From Chloroflexota bacterium (GTDB lineage: Bacteria > Chloroflexota > Limnocylindria > Limnocylindrales > CSP1-4), in contig JADMIG010000005.1 in assembly GCA_015478725.1 (NCBI GenBank), positions 81,387 through 145,386 of the forward strand: 64,000 nucleotides of DNA. Direction: 5' to 3'. The notes under the pieces were generated by a model. That model searched no databases and was not told the DNA's origin. It saw only the letters and a list, made by a program, of their open reading frames with translations. The translations under genes were made by a program, and so were the position numbers. Every line of letters begins with the position of its first letter. Positions within the stretch are counted from its first letter, which is position 1. This document shows, one piece after another, positions 33,428-40,893 of the stretch.

Positions 33428-34564
33428 CTACTTGACGCCGGCCGCCGTGCAGGCGGCCTGGAACGCGCTCGTGCAGATCTGCGAAACGGTGTTCGCTCCG
33501 TAGAACTGGTCCTTGACGACCGAGTTCTCGACGGAGGTGGTGCCGTTGCTCCCGTCCACGGTCACGGCGATCGGGGTGAGCAGGATCGATGGGACGTCGA
33601 TCGTACCGTTGTTCACGGTCGAGGTCGACGTCGGGACGGTCCCGCCGAGGAGCTGGCAGGCGAGGTCGGCGGCCTGGGCGGCCTCCGGCTGGATCGCCTT
33701 GTAGACGGTCATGTACTGCTGGCCGGCGACGATCCGCTGGATCGCGTCGAGCTGGGCGTCCTGGCCCGTCATCGGCTTGGTCTTGGGATCGATGCCTGCA
33801 GCCTGCTCGGCCGCGTAGACGCCGCCCGCGCCGCCGTCGTTGGCGACGTAGACGCCGTCGTAGCCGGCAGCGCCGAACTGGGTGATGGCCGCTTCCATGA
33901 TGGCCTGGGCCTCTTCAGGCTTCCAGTTCGCCATGGCGTCTTCCTTGACGATCGTCACCTTGCCGTCGAGGACCTTGTGGGCGCCCTGCTTGAAGAGCGT
34001 CGCATTGTTGTCCTGCGGCGAGCCGTTGATCCAGACGAGCTTGGGGTTCGTCTTGCCGTCGGCGGTGAGCTTGGCGAGGAGGGCCGTTCCCTGGAGTTCG
34101 CCAACCTTCTCGTTGTCGAAGGAGATGTAGTAGTCGGGCTTCGAGTTGGCCGCGGTGATGAGCCGGTCGTAGCTGATGACCTTGATGCCCTTGGCCGCCG
34201 CGTCGGTCATGACCTGACCGAGCGACTTGCCGTCCTGCGCGTCGAGCACGAGGACCTTGGCGCCCTTGGCGATCTCGGCCTCTGCCTGCTGCTGCTGCGT
34301 CGGCGCGTCGCCGCCGGCGTTCTGGTAGTCGAGCGTCGCGTTCGGGCAGACCTTCGCGAACTCGGCCGCGAAGAAGGGCTTGTCCGCCGCTTCGTAGCGA
34401 GCGGTCTGCTTCTCCGGGAGCAGCAGGGCGACGATGCCCGTCGCGCTGCTGCCGCCCGCGGCGCTCGACGCGCTCGGGCTGGGGGTCGCCGCGCTGCTGC
34501 ATGCCGCCGCCACGACGGCTGTGACCGCGATCACCGCGGCCACGCGCTTGAGACTGGATACCAT
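33428..34564 (-). CDS. xylF: Xylose/ribose-type sugar-binding lipoprotein (XylF-like)
   Basis: 378 residues with a lipoprotein signal (VAAVIAVTAVVAAAC), a Ser/Ala linker and the sugar-binding fold: VALLLPEKQTARYEAADKPF, VLVLDAQDGKSLGQVMTDAA, VISYDRLITAA, YYISFDNEKVGELQG, NDGGAGGVY, TGQDAQLDAIQRIVAGQQYMTVYK. The ISYDRLI and GQDAEL-type motifs are those of XylF/ChvE-type proteins that bind xylose, glucose or arabinose. The ATG has GGAGGAGG. Probably the most highly expressed gene of the operon. Confidence 0.9.
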   Translation of the reverse strand: MVSSLKRVAAVIAVTAVVAAACSSAATPSPSASSAAGGSSATGIVALLLPEKQTARYEAADKPFFAAEFAKVCPNATLDYQNAGGDAPTQQQQAEAEIAKGAKVLVLDAQDGKSLGQVMTDAAAKGIKVISYDRLITAANSKPDYYISFDNEKVGELQGTALLAKLTADGKTNPKLVWINGSPQDNNATLFKQGAHKVLDGKVTIVKEDAMANWKPEEAQAIMEAAITQFGAAGYDGVYVANDGGAGGVYAAEQAAGIDPKTKPMTGQDAQLDAIQRIVAGQQYMTVYKAIQPEAAQAADLACQLLGGTVPTSTSTVNNGTIDVPSILLTPIAVTVDGSNGTTSVENSVVKDQFYGANTVSQICTSAFQAACTAAGVK

Positions 34565-34618
34565 GCTCGGGGTCCTCCTCCAACACGTCGGGATCGCTGA
34601 TGCGAGTCCCGTCCGTCC

Positions 34619-34638
34619 GGTCGTCGACCTCGACGACC
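34619..34638. promoter_or_regulatory. 20-bp perfect palindrome upstream of xylF, candidate operator
   Basis: GGTCGTCGACCTCGACGACC has 9-bp perfect arms around a 2-bp centre. It lies 55-75 bp upstream of the binding-protein start, where the promoter is expected, and next to a ROK repressor gene. A sugar-responsive repressor could bind it. Confidence 0.5.
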
Positions 34639-34691
34639 GTGCCTGTGATCTCCTGGTATCGTGCCACCGATCGCGATCCGGTACCGCCGGC

Positions 34692-36029
34692 TCACGCCGG
34701 CACGCCGGCCTTCACCTCCTTTCCGACGAGGCGGCCGAGGGTGCCGGCCGGTCCGCTCGGCAGACCGGCGTCGGTGAGCGACGTCGGGTCGTCGAGGATC
34801 TGTTCGAAGGCGAGCTCGGCGGCGCCGTGGAGCGGGGCATCGAGCCCGAGCGCCGTCGGGACGATCTCGACCATCGAGCGAGGGGCCGCCATGGCGAGCT
34901 CGTCGAGGATCGCCTCGATCTGCGCGTCGACGAACGGGTGGATCGCTGCGAACCGCCCGCCGAGAGCGATCCGGCGAGGATTGAAGATATTGACGATGCC
35001 GGCCAGGCCGACGCCGAGCCACCGACCGACGGCTTCGAGAGCGGCGAGCGCTCGGGGGTCGCCACGCCCGGCCGCATCGAGGACGGCATCGAAGCCGGGC
35101 CTGCCACCGGCCGCGCCGAGCGATCCCGCATGGCCGAGGAGGGCGTCCTCGCCGATCTCCGTCTCCCAGCAGCCGCGGGCCCCGCAGTGGCAGGTCCGTC
35201 CGTCTGGACGGACCGAGAGGTGGCCGATCTCACCGGCGAAACCGGAGACGCCGGTGAGCGGCCGACCGTCGGCGATGATCCCGGCGCCCACGCCTACCTC
35301 ACCCCACAGACAGATGAAGTGATCGCAGCCGGCACCGGCGCCTCGCACGTGCTCGGCGAGGGCCGCGAGATCGCCGTCGTTCGCGACGTGGACCGGGACC
35401 GCAAGCGGCAACGCCGTCCGGAGGAGGCGAGCGAAAGGTGCCTCCCGCCAGCCGAGGTTCGGGCCCACCATGACGACCCCGTCGCGTCTCCGGACGACGC
35501 CGGCGACGGCCACCCCCACGGCGACGATGCGTGGCGGCCGGACGGCCCCGGTGGGGTGAGCGTCGTCCGTGGGAGTCCGTGTGAGGCCTCCGAGCAGCGG
35601 CGACGAGAGCGCAACGAGCGCCTCAACGGTCGCCTCCGGCGAGAGCGGCGTCCGCGAGCGGTCCGTCCGCGTCGTCGCCCGCACGAGTCCGCCGATGCCG
35701 ATCGTCGCCGCGGCGAGGGAGTCCGCGAACACCTCGAGCGCGAGGACGGCAGGCCCGTCTGGATTCGGCTCGACGACCGGTGACGGCCGGCCGGGGATGC
35801 CGACCGTGCCGGGGTGCCGTTCCCGGACGAGACCCCGGGCGGCGAGATCGGCGACCAGGGCGCCGACCGTGCTCCGATTCAGGCCCGTGTACGCGGCGAG
35901 TCGCGATCGCGAGGCCGGCCCGCCGACGTGGATGCGCCGGAGAACCTGGCTGAGGTTCCGGCGACGAACGTCGTCCTGCGGGACGCGTTCGGGCCGCCGT
36001 TGACCGATGCTCGCGGACTCGTCACGCAC
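34692..36029 (-). CDS. ROK-family transcriptional repressor (XylR/NagC-like)
   Basis: 445 residues. The N-terminal winged helix (about 20-75: VRRRNLSQVLRRI, SRSRLAAYTGLNRSTVGALVADLAARGLV) is followed by a sugar-kinase-fold ROK domain with VGVAVAGVVRRRDGVV, VHVANDGDLAALAEH, GEVGVGAGII, and the zinc site (GH in GEIGHLSV, then CHCGARGCWE). Its position just upstream of the xylF-G-H genes on the same strand suggests it represses them and is relieved by the imported sugar. The GTG start is chosen because an upstream in-frame GTG (36098) lies inside a probable operator. Confidence 0.88.
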   Translation of the reverse strand: MRDESASIGQRRPERVPQDDVRRRNLSQVLRRIHVGGPASRSRLAAYTGLNRSTVGALVADLAARGLVRERHPGTVGIPGRPSPVVEPNPDGPAVLALEVFADSLAAATIGIGGLVRATTRTDRSRTPLSPEATVEALVALSSPLLGGLTRTPTDDAHPTGAVRPPRIVAVGVAVAGVVRRRDGVVMVGPNLGWREAPFARLLRTALPLAVPVHVANDGDLAALAEHVRGAGAGCDHFICLWGEVGVGAGIIADGRPLTGVSGFAGEIGHLSVRPDGRTCHCGARGCWETEIGEDALLGHAGSLGAAGGRPGFDAVLDAAGRGDPRALAALEAVGRWLGVGLAGIVNIFNPRRIALGGRFAAIHPFVDAQIEAILDELAMAAPRSMVEIVPTALGLDAPLHGAAELAFEQILDDPTSLTDAGLPSGPAGTLGRLVGKEVKAGVPA

Positions 36030-36073
36030 GATGGCGACACCCTGACAGGAGCGATGAGGCCGTCGCGGCCTAG

Positions 36074-36096
36074 GTTTGACGGACGATGCAACAAAC
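36074..36096. promoter_or_regulatory. AT-rich imperfect palindrome upstream of the ROK gene
   Basis: GTTTG at one end and CAAAC at the other flank an imperfect dyad of 23 bp. It is one of few AT-rich spots in the window and lies about 45 bp before the repressor start, so autoregulation is possible. Confidence 0.35.
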
Positions 36097-36161
36097 ACCG
36101 ACCGGCTGTCAACCGGAACGCCTCCGCGATGCCGAGGGACAGCGACCCTGGAGGACGCCGT

Positions 36162-37226
36162 TCAGCTGGTGCGGACGCGCCCTCGCGGGACGGACGCTGA
36201 TCGACGGCCGTCGATGACCGTCACGCGGCTCGCGCGGGCGGCATTGTTCCGATAGCCAAGCGGGTCGCGGACGGGCTCGAGCGGCTGACGACGGCCGGCC
36301 GCGTCCACGGCCAGCGCGACGATCACCGCCGGACCCGTGGATCGCGGACGCCACGTGAGTCGCCATTCGCGCCACGCATCTGGCGAGATGGCACGTCCGA
36401 GCTGCGCTCGTCGCCACGTCGCGCCCCCGTCCGTGGTCACCTCCACCCGGCGAACGCCGCCGCCCCCCGACCACGCGTAGCCGCGGATCACGACCGTGCC
36501 GCGTGCGACGATCGCCGCGTCCGCAGGCGCGACCACCACCGCTCGCGGCTCGATCCGTCCGAGCGGTTCGTCGCCGGCGACGTAGCGCTCCACCTGGTAG
36601 AAACCGCCGAACGGCTCGCTGGCTGCGGTGATCCGAGTGAGCCACTTGACCGACGCCATCCCGTACCAGCCGGGGACGATGAGCCGAACAGGCGCGCCGT
36701 GCTCCGCGGGCAGCGGCCTGCCGTTCATCGCCACCGCGACGATCGCGGTCCGGGCGACGCTCGGCGAGAGGGAGCGCTCGAAGGCGATCGTCCGATCGAG
36801 GTCGGCTGGCCGACCCTCGTCGGCGCCACGGAACCGGATCTCGACGACCCCCGGCCGGACACCGGCCTCGTCGAGCAGTCGGCCGAGTCTCACTCCCGTC
36901 CATTCTGCGGTGCCGACGGCCCCGAGAGCCCATGGCTCTCCCGGCGGCCTCGGGTCGAGGAACGCCCGACCGTTGCCGGCGCACTCGAGGGTGACGATCG
37001 CGGTCTCCATCGGACGGCTGGTGAGATCGTCGATGGTCAGCGTCAGAGGCCGGCGGACCGCACCGTCGAGCTCGAGCCGGCCGGGATGGTCCGGGCGGGG
37101 GAAGTGATCCCGGACAAAGTGCCGCTCGATCGGGGTGACGATCCCCACGAGGTCTTCGAGCGGCGTCTCGGCGTTGAATGGTTCGCGGCTCAGGATGCGA
37201 AGTTCGTCCCCGATCATCGGTGTCAT
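36162..37226 (-). CDS. Sulfite oxidase-like molybdopterin oxidoreductase
   Basis: 354 residues with the molybdopterin domain and a C-terminal Mo-co dimerisation domain. The Mo-ligand cysteine is in TLECAGNGR. Other landmarks are FVRDHFPRPDH, NGRPLPAEHGAPVRLIVPGWYGMASVKWL, and later VEVTTDGGATW and WREWRLTWRP. Family members oxidise sulfite or reduce other oxyanions. There is no heme b5 domain and no Tat signal at the N-terminus, so a cytoplasmic enzyme is likely, unlike the periplasmic YedY. It follows a small unknown gene by 15 bp. Confidence 0.85.
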   Translation of the reverse strand: MTPMIGDELRILSREPFNAETPLEDLVGIVTPIERHFVRDHFPRPDHPGRLELDGAVRRPLTLTIDDLTSRPMETAIVTLECAGNGRAFLDPRPPGEPWALGAVGTAEWTGVRLGRLLDEAGVRPGVVEIRFRGADEGRPADLDRTIAFERSLSPSVARTAIVAVAMNGRPLPAEHGAPVRLIVPGWYGMASVKWLTRITAASEPFGGFYQVERYVAGDEPLGRIEPRAVVVAPADAAIVARGTVVIRGYAWSGGGGVRRVEVTTDGGATWRRAQLGRAISPDAWREWRLTWRPRSTGPAVIVALAVDAAGRRQPLEPVRDPLGYRNNAARASRVTVIDGRRSASVPRGRVRTS

Positions 37227-37241
37227 GCGCCGCGACCCGGA

Positions 37242-37745
37242 TCAGGCGGGCGCGGCGCCCAGGACTCCCGCAGGAACGTGACCACTCGCGGCGACGGCCG
37301 GACGGTCGTAGGGCTCGAAGGAGAACGCCGCACTGCCGAGGGCCAGCACGACACGATGGAATCCGAGCGTGTACGACTCGTACATCTCGCCGACGATCGC
37401 TGCCGCCTCGGCATGGGCCCGCCTGCCGGACGCCTCCCGGGCGCAGGCACGACTCTCCCACAGGCAGAACGACAGGCAGTCACCGGTCGCGTTCGCCGGC
37501 CCCTTGAAGTAGTGGACGAAGCCAGCCGATCCGCTCGCCTCGAGATGGGCGAGATCGTCGAGTGCGGTGAGACGGTCCTCGTCCGCTCCCGGCCTGCGCC
37601 GCGACCGGAACACGACGAGGTACCACTCCCCGGCGACGGACTCATCCGCGATGTCTGACCAGTTGAAGGCGGCATCCACCGGCAGCGTCGCATAGGCGTC
37701 CGAGACGGGCTCCAGGCGGTCGAAGTCGGGTCGGGCGGTGGCCAT
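37242..37745 (-). CDS. Conserved protein, function unknown
   Basis: 167 residues, soluble, with a ferredoxin-like pattern reminiscent of Dabb/antibiotic monooxygenase domains in the middle (GEWYLVVFRSRRR, AGFVHYFKGP, CLSFCLWESRACAREASGR) and two closely spaced Cys residues (DCLSFCLWE). I do not recognise a named family. It is co-directional with the sulfite-oxidase-like gene 15 bp downstream, so the two may act together. A TATGCT box 8 nt before the ATG marks the likely operon start. Confidence 0.65.
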   Translation of the reverse strand: MATARPDFDRLEPVSDAYATLPVDAAFNWSDIADESVAGEWYLVVFRSRRRPGADEDRLTALDDLAHLEASGSAGFVHYFKGPANATGDCLSFCLWESRACAREASGRRAHAEAAAIVGEMYESYTLGFHRVVLALGSAAFSFEPYDRPAVAASGHVPAGVLGAAPA

Positions 37746-37753
37746 GGCCCGGG

Positions 37754-37759
37754 AGCATA
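37754..37759 (-). promoter_or_regulatory. Candidate -10 box (TATGCT), leaderless
   Basis: TATGCT is 8 nt before the ATG of the small conserved gene. It suggests that this gene and the sulfite-oxidase-like gene form their own unit, separate from the IclR gene 84 bp upstream. Confidence 0.4.
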
Positions 37760-37829
37760 GCGCCTCCCGATGAAGATTTCCACCGGTTGGGACCAGTACC
37801 TCCGTCCATGCGAGAAGGATCCATCCGGG

Positions 37830-38606
37830 TCAGCGGGGCTGGTCGGTCGCGAGGGTCGCGATGAGCGACGCCGCCGCCGTCTCGAGGAGCCGGCGACTCC
37901 GCGTGCGCCACGCGAGACCGCACCGTGTCGCCGGCCCGATCACCGCGAGCGATCCGACGATCTCGCCTTCCTGGAATATGGGAACGGCCACCGTCACGGA
38001 TCCGGGAATGAGCTCGCCCTCGCTCGTCGCGCCCCCTGCGGCCACGATCTCCGCCAGTCCGTCTCGGAGGACGGCCTCGTCCGGCGTGTCGCGGCTCACC
38101 GGGACGAGCCCACCGCCGAGCACCTCGCCCAGGATCTCGACCGGGGCGAAGGCGAGGAGGACGCGCGACATCGCACCCGCGTAGAGCGGCGTCATGGCGC
38201 CCGGATCGAGTGCGACCCGGAGCGCCTGCGAGGACTCCACCTGATGGAGGCACACGGCGGAGAGGCCGATGCGGCGCATGACGAGCGCCGTCTCGCCCGT
38301 CTCATCGACGATCGCCCGGAGGACGGGGTCGGCGAGGCGGATGAGCCGCTCGCTGCTCACCTGTGTGCCGCTCCCGATCATGAGCCGGGGGCCGAGCCGG
38401 TACTGACCACCGCGCCGCTCGACGAACCCGAATTCGACGAGGGTCCGCAGGTAGCGATAGACGCTCGAGAGCGGCGTCTCGAGGAGGGTGCCCAGCTCGT
38501 CAGCCCGGACCTCGCCACGGTCGGCGACGGTGAGGAGGAGCCGAAGGCCACGAGCGAACGAGGTGTCCTCGGCCGCTTCCTCGGGCGGGCGATCGCGGGC
38601 CGTCAT
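37830..38606 (-). CDS. IclR-family transcriptional regulator
   Basis: 258 residues: an N-terminal winged helix (GLRLLLTVADRGEVRADELGTLL, SSVYRYLRTLVEFGFV) and an IclR effector domain (TALVMRRIGLSAVCLHQVESSQALRV, LYAGAMSRVLLAF, GSVTVAVPIFQEGEIVGSLAVIGP). The ATG overlaps the stop of the ammonia-lyase-like gene (ATGA), so regulator and enzyme are made from one mRNA. The effector is probably the substrate or product of that enzyme. Confidence 0.9.
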   Translation of the reverse strand: MTARDRPPEEAAEDTSFARGLRLLLTVADRGEVRADELGTLLETPLSSVYRYLRTLVEFGFVERRGGQYRLGPRLMIGSGTQVSSERLIRLADPVLRAIVDETGETALVMRRIGLSAVCLHQVESSQALRVALDPGAMTPLYAGAMSRVLLAFAPVEILGEVLGGGLVPVSRDTPDEAVLRDGLAEIVAAGGATSEGELIPGSVTVAVPIFQEGEIVGSLAVIGPATRCGLAWRTRSRRLLETAAASLIATLATDQPR

Positions 38607-40045
38607 CGGGCGAGTCGCTCCGGCGCGAACGCACCGCTCGCGACGATCGCGACGAGCGCCTCGAGGTCCGGCACCGTCCGCTCGGCGGTGAGGTACGGGA
38701 CGACATCGCGGATCACCGCCGCGGCCCGTCCGGTCCCGATCCCGCGCGGGCCGATCGCGCGGAGCTCGGCCGCCTGGGCCGCCACCGCGAGCTCGATCGC
38801 GACGACGCGCCGGCCGAGATCGGCCATCTCGGCGAGCCGCCGCACCGAAAGCGGCGCCATCGTGGTGCGATCCTCGATCCCCTCGGCATGGGCGGTCGAG
38901 ACAAGGTCGTGGGAGACGGGCGTCGCGATGGACCGCGCCTCAGCCGCGAGCGCCTGGCTCGCGATCCCGAGGTATGCGAGTCCGGGCTCGGCCCCGTCCG
39001 ACGTCGCGACGAGGCCGGTCGGCAGCCCGGACCATGGGGTCTCGAGGAGCTTGACCGTCCGTTCGCTCGAGGAGCTGAGCGCGGAGGCGAGAGCCGTCCG
39101 AAGGTGGTCCGTCGCGAGGACGAGCGGCAGGACCTCGTGGTTCGCGACGGAGATGAGGCGATCCTCGTCCACGACGACGATCGGGTTCCCCTGCGACGCG
39201 TTGAGCTCGATCGCGAGCTGGCCCTCCACGTGGGTGGATACGTCGCGGCACGCTCCGAGGATGTGCGGCAGGTTGCGGAACGTGAGCGGGTCCTGTAGCG
39301 ATCGCGCCCGCGCGTCCTCCCAGATGAACGAACCGGCGAGGAGCATCCGAAGGCGGTCGAGCTCGGTCCGCAGGCCGGGATATGGGCGGACCCGGGCGAT
39401 CGCCGGGTGCAGCATCGACGGGTTCGCGGCGAGTGCCTCGAGGCTCATCGCTCCGGCGGTCGTCATCGCGTCGAGCAGATCGAACGCGTCCGTGACCGCG
39501 AGTGCGGCCCATCCGGTGGAGAACGAGTTGCTGCTCACGAGGGCGAGACCCTCCCCGGGGGCGAGTTCGACGTCCGCGAAGAGGTCGATCGCGATGTCGG
39601 CCATCTGGGAGAGGTCCGCCTGGCCCACGGAGCCGAGGATCCGGACGATCGGGGTCCGGCCATCCTCAAGAGCCGCGACGAGTCGCTCCGCGAGCTCTGG
39701 CCGAACGCCCACGATACCGCTCGCGAACCCGTTCGCGAGCCGCAGGATCGTCGCCCGGACGACGTCCGGTGGCGCCGGCGGCCCCTGTCCCACGAGATGA
39801 TGCCGGATGATCCGCCGCGACAGCTCGCCCGCGGATCCAACGTCCACCGCGACCCGTTTGAGAACGCCGACGGCGGTCGTGAGGCCGTAGACCGGATCCT
39901 GGCGGGCGAGGGCGTGGTCCACGACCGTCCGGGCGGCCGCCATACGCTCGACGGCCGCCGGTGCGAGCCGGACCGGCGCCCCGCTTCGCGCGACCCTCAC
40001 CACGTCCCCGCGGGTGAGATCGCTCCCGGTCAGGACGACGGTCAC
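38603..40045 (-). CDS. Histidine/phenylalanine ammonia-lyase-like protein lacking the MIO triad
   Basis: 480 residues covering the whole aromatic amino acid lyase fold. The loop that normally reads GSVG-ASG-DL and makes the MIO cofactor reads GSVGQADL here (residues 138-145), so the self-cyclising Ala-Ser-Gly is missing. The Tyr of VYGLTTAVG is kept, but QDPYS is QDPLT (Tyr lost) and the LINGTQ asparagine region is LVSSNS. The fold is intact elsewhere (IELNASQGNPIV, EGIEDRTTMA). It is therefore probably not a classical HutH; it could be an aminomutase-like, a non-MIO lyase or a binding/regulatory homologue. Coupled to the IclR gene. GTG start with GGAG before it. Confidence 0.85.
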   Translation of the reverse strand: MTVVLTGSDLTRGDVVRVARSGAPVRLAPAAVERMAAARTVVDHALARQDPVYGLTTAVGVLKRVAVDVGSAGELSRRIIRHHLVGQGPPAPPDVVRATILRLANGFASGIVGVRPELAERLVAALEDGRTPIVRILGSVGQADLSQMADIAIDLFADVELAPGEGLALVSSNSFSTGWAALAVTDAFDLLDAMTTAGAMSLEALAANPSMLHPAIARVRPYPGLRTELDRLRMLLAGSFIWEDARARSLQDPLTFRNLPHILGACRDVSTHVEGQLAIELNASQGNPIVVVDEDRLISVANHEVLPLVLATDHLRTALASALSSSSERTVKLLETPWSGLPTGLVATSDGAEPGLAYLGIASQALAAEARSIATPVSHDLVSTAHAEGIEDRTTMAPLSVRRLAEMADLGRRVVAIELAVAAQAAELRAIGPRGIGTGRAAAVIRDVVPYLTAERTVPDLEALVAIVASGAFAPERLAR

Positions 40046-40181
40046 GGTGAGCTCCGATGATCGCTCATGCTGACGGCCAGCCTAGACGCTCGACGGTGGG
40101 TCTGGCCAGCCTGTCCCCCCGGACCGCAGCGCTTCCGCGGGCGGTGAGCGCGATCCCGAGCGGGTGCGGTACAACGTGACG

Positions 40182-40874
40182 ATGCAGCCCCGGACCGCGG
40201 TCCAGCTCGAGGTCGCCGCTCACCGTGCGTTCGCGTCCGCGCTCGAGTGGCCGGGCTGGTGCCGCAGCGGCCGCGACGAGGCGACCGCCCTCGCCGCCCT
40301 CATCGCCGTCGGACCGCGCTACCGGACTACCGTCGGCCGCACGGCAGCGGATCTCACGACCTCGGACGACACGAGTCGCTTCGAGATCGTCGAGCGCACC
40401 CCAGGCACCGCGACGACGGACTTCGGAGCCCCGGGCGTGCCCGCCTCGACCGACGATCGACCGATCGATGCCGCCGAGCTCGATCGACTCAGCGGCCTCC
40501 TTCGGGCGTGCTGGACGGCGTTCGACGCGGTCGCCGTGCGCCACGCCTCCGCCGTCCTGCGGAGCGGGCCACGCGGCGGCGGACGTGTGCTCGCCACGAT
40601 CGTCGACCACGTCGACGGCGCGGATCGCGCCTACCTCGGGGCGCTCGGCGGGGCGCACCACCTCGCCGACGATGTCGCCGCGGCGACCTCAGCGACCCAG
40701 GCCCTCCGAGCGGCGTTCCTCGCCACGCTCGTCGATCGCGCCAGCCGCGTGCCGCCGCCGCCGAGCCGCCGCAGGAATCCGGTCTGGAGCGTCCGATACG
40801 CGATCCGGCGGTCGGCCTGGCACGCGGTCGACCATGCCTGGGAGATCGAGGACCGGGTGACACCCGCGCCCTGA
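40182..40874 (+). CDS. DinB-like protein, function unknown
   Basis: A 230-residue soluble protein with the pattern of the DinB/MST four-helix bundle: an N-terminal strand region (EWPGWCRSGRDEATALAALI), RYRTTVGRT, then helices with ATIVDHVDGADRAYLG, and a C-terminal RRSAWHAVDHAWEIEDR in which His residues could bind a metal as in DinB enzymes. Many DinB-like proteins are thiol-dependent or unknown. The ATG was chosen because a TACAAC box is 6 nt upstream; a GTG at 40164 is also in frame. Single gene. Confidence 0.65.
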   Translation: MQPRTAVQLEVAAHRAFASALEWPGWCRSGRDEATALAALIAVGPRYRTTVGRTAADLTTSDDTSRFEIVERTPGTATTDFGAPGVPASTDDRPIDAAELDRLSGLLRACWTAFDAVAVRHASAVLRSGPRGGGRVLATIVDHVDGADRAYLGALGGAHHLADDVAAATSATQALRAAFLATLVDRASRVPPPPSRRRNPVWSVRYAIRRSAWHAVDHAWEIEDRVTPAP

Positions 40875-40893
40875 GCGCGTCCCCTGGGCATGC

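Noticed and set aside
34640..34680. TGGCAC near the sugar operon as a sigma54 promoter
   Set aside because: The -12 GC element is missing at the required spacing.
40072..40115. Direct repeat GGCCAGCCT upstream of the ammonia-lyase-like gene as IclR operator
   Set aside because: Two 9-mers 29 bp apart are not on the same helix face and lack dyad symmetry; kept only as a weak possibility.
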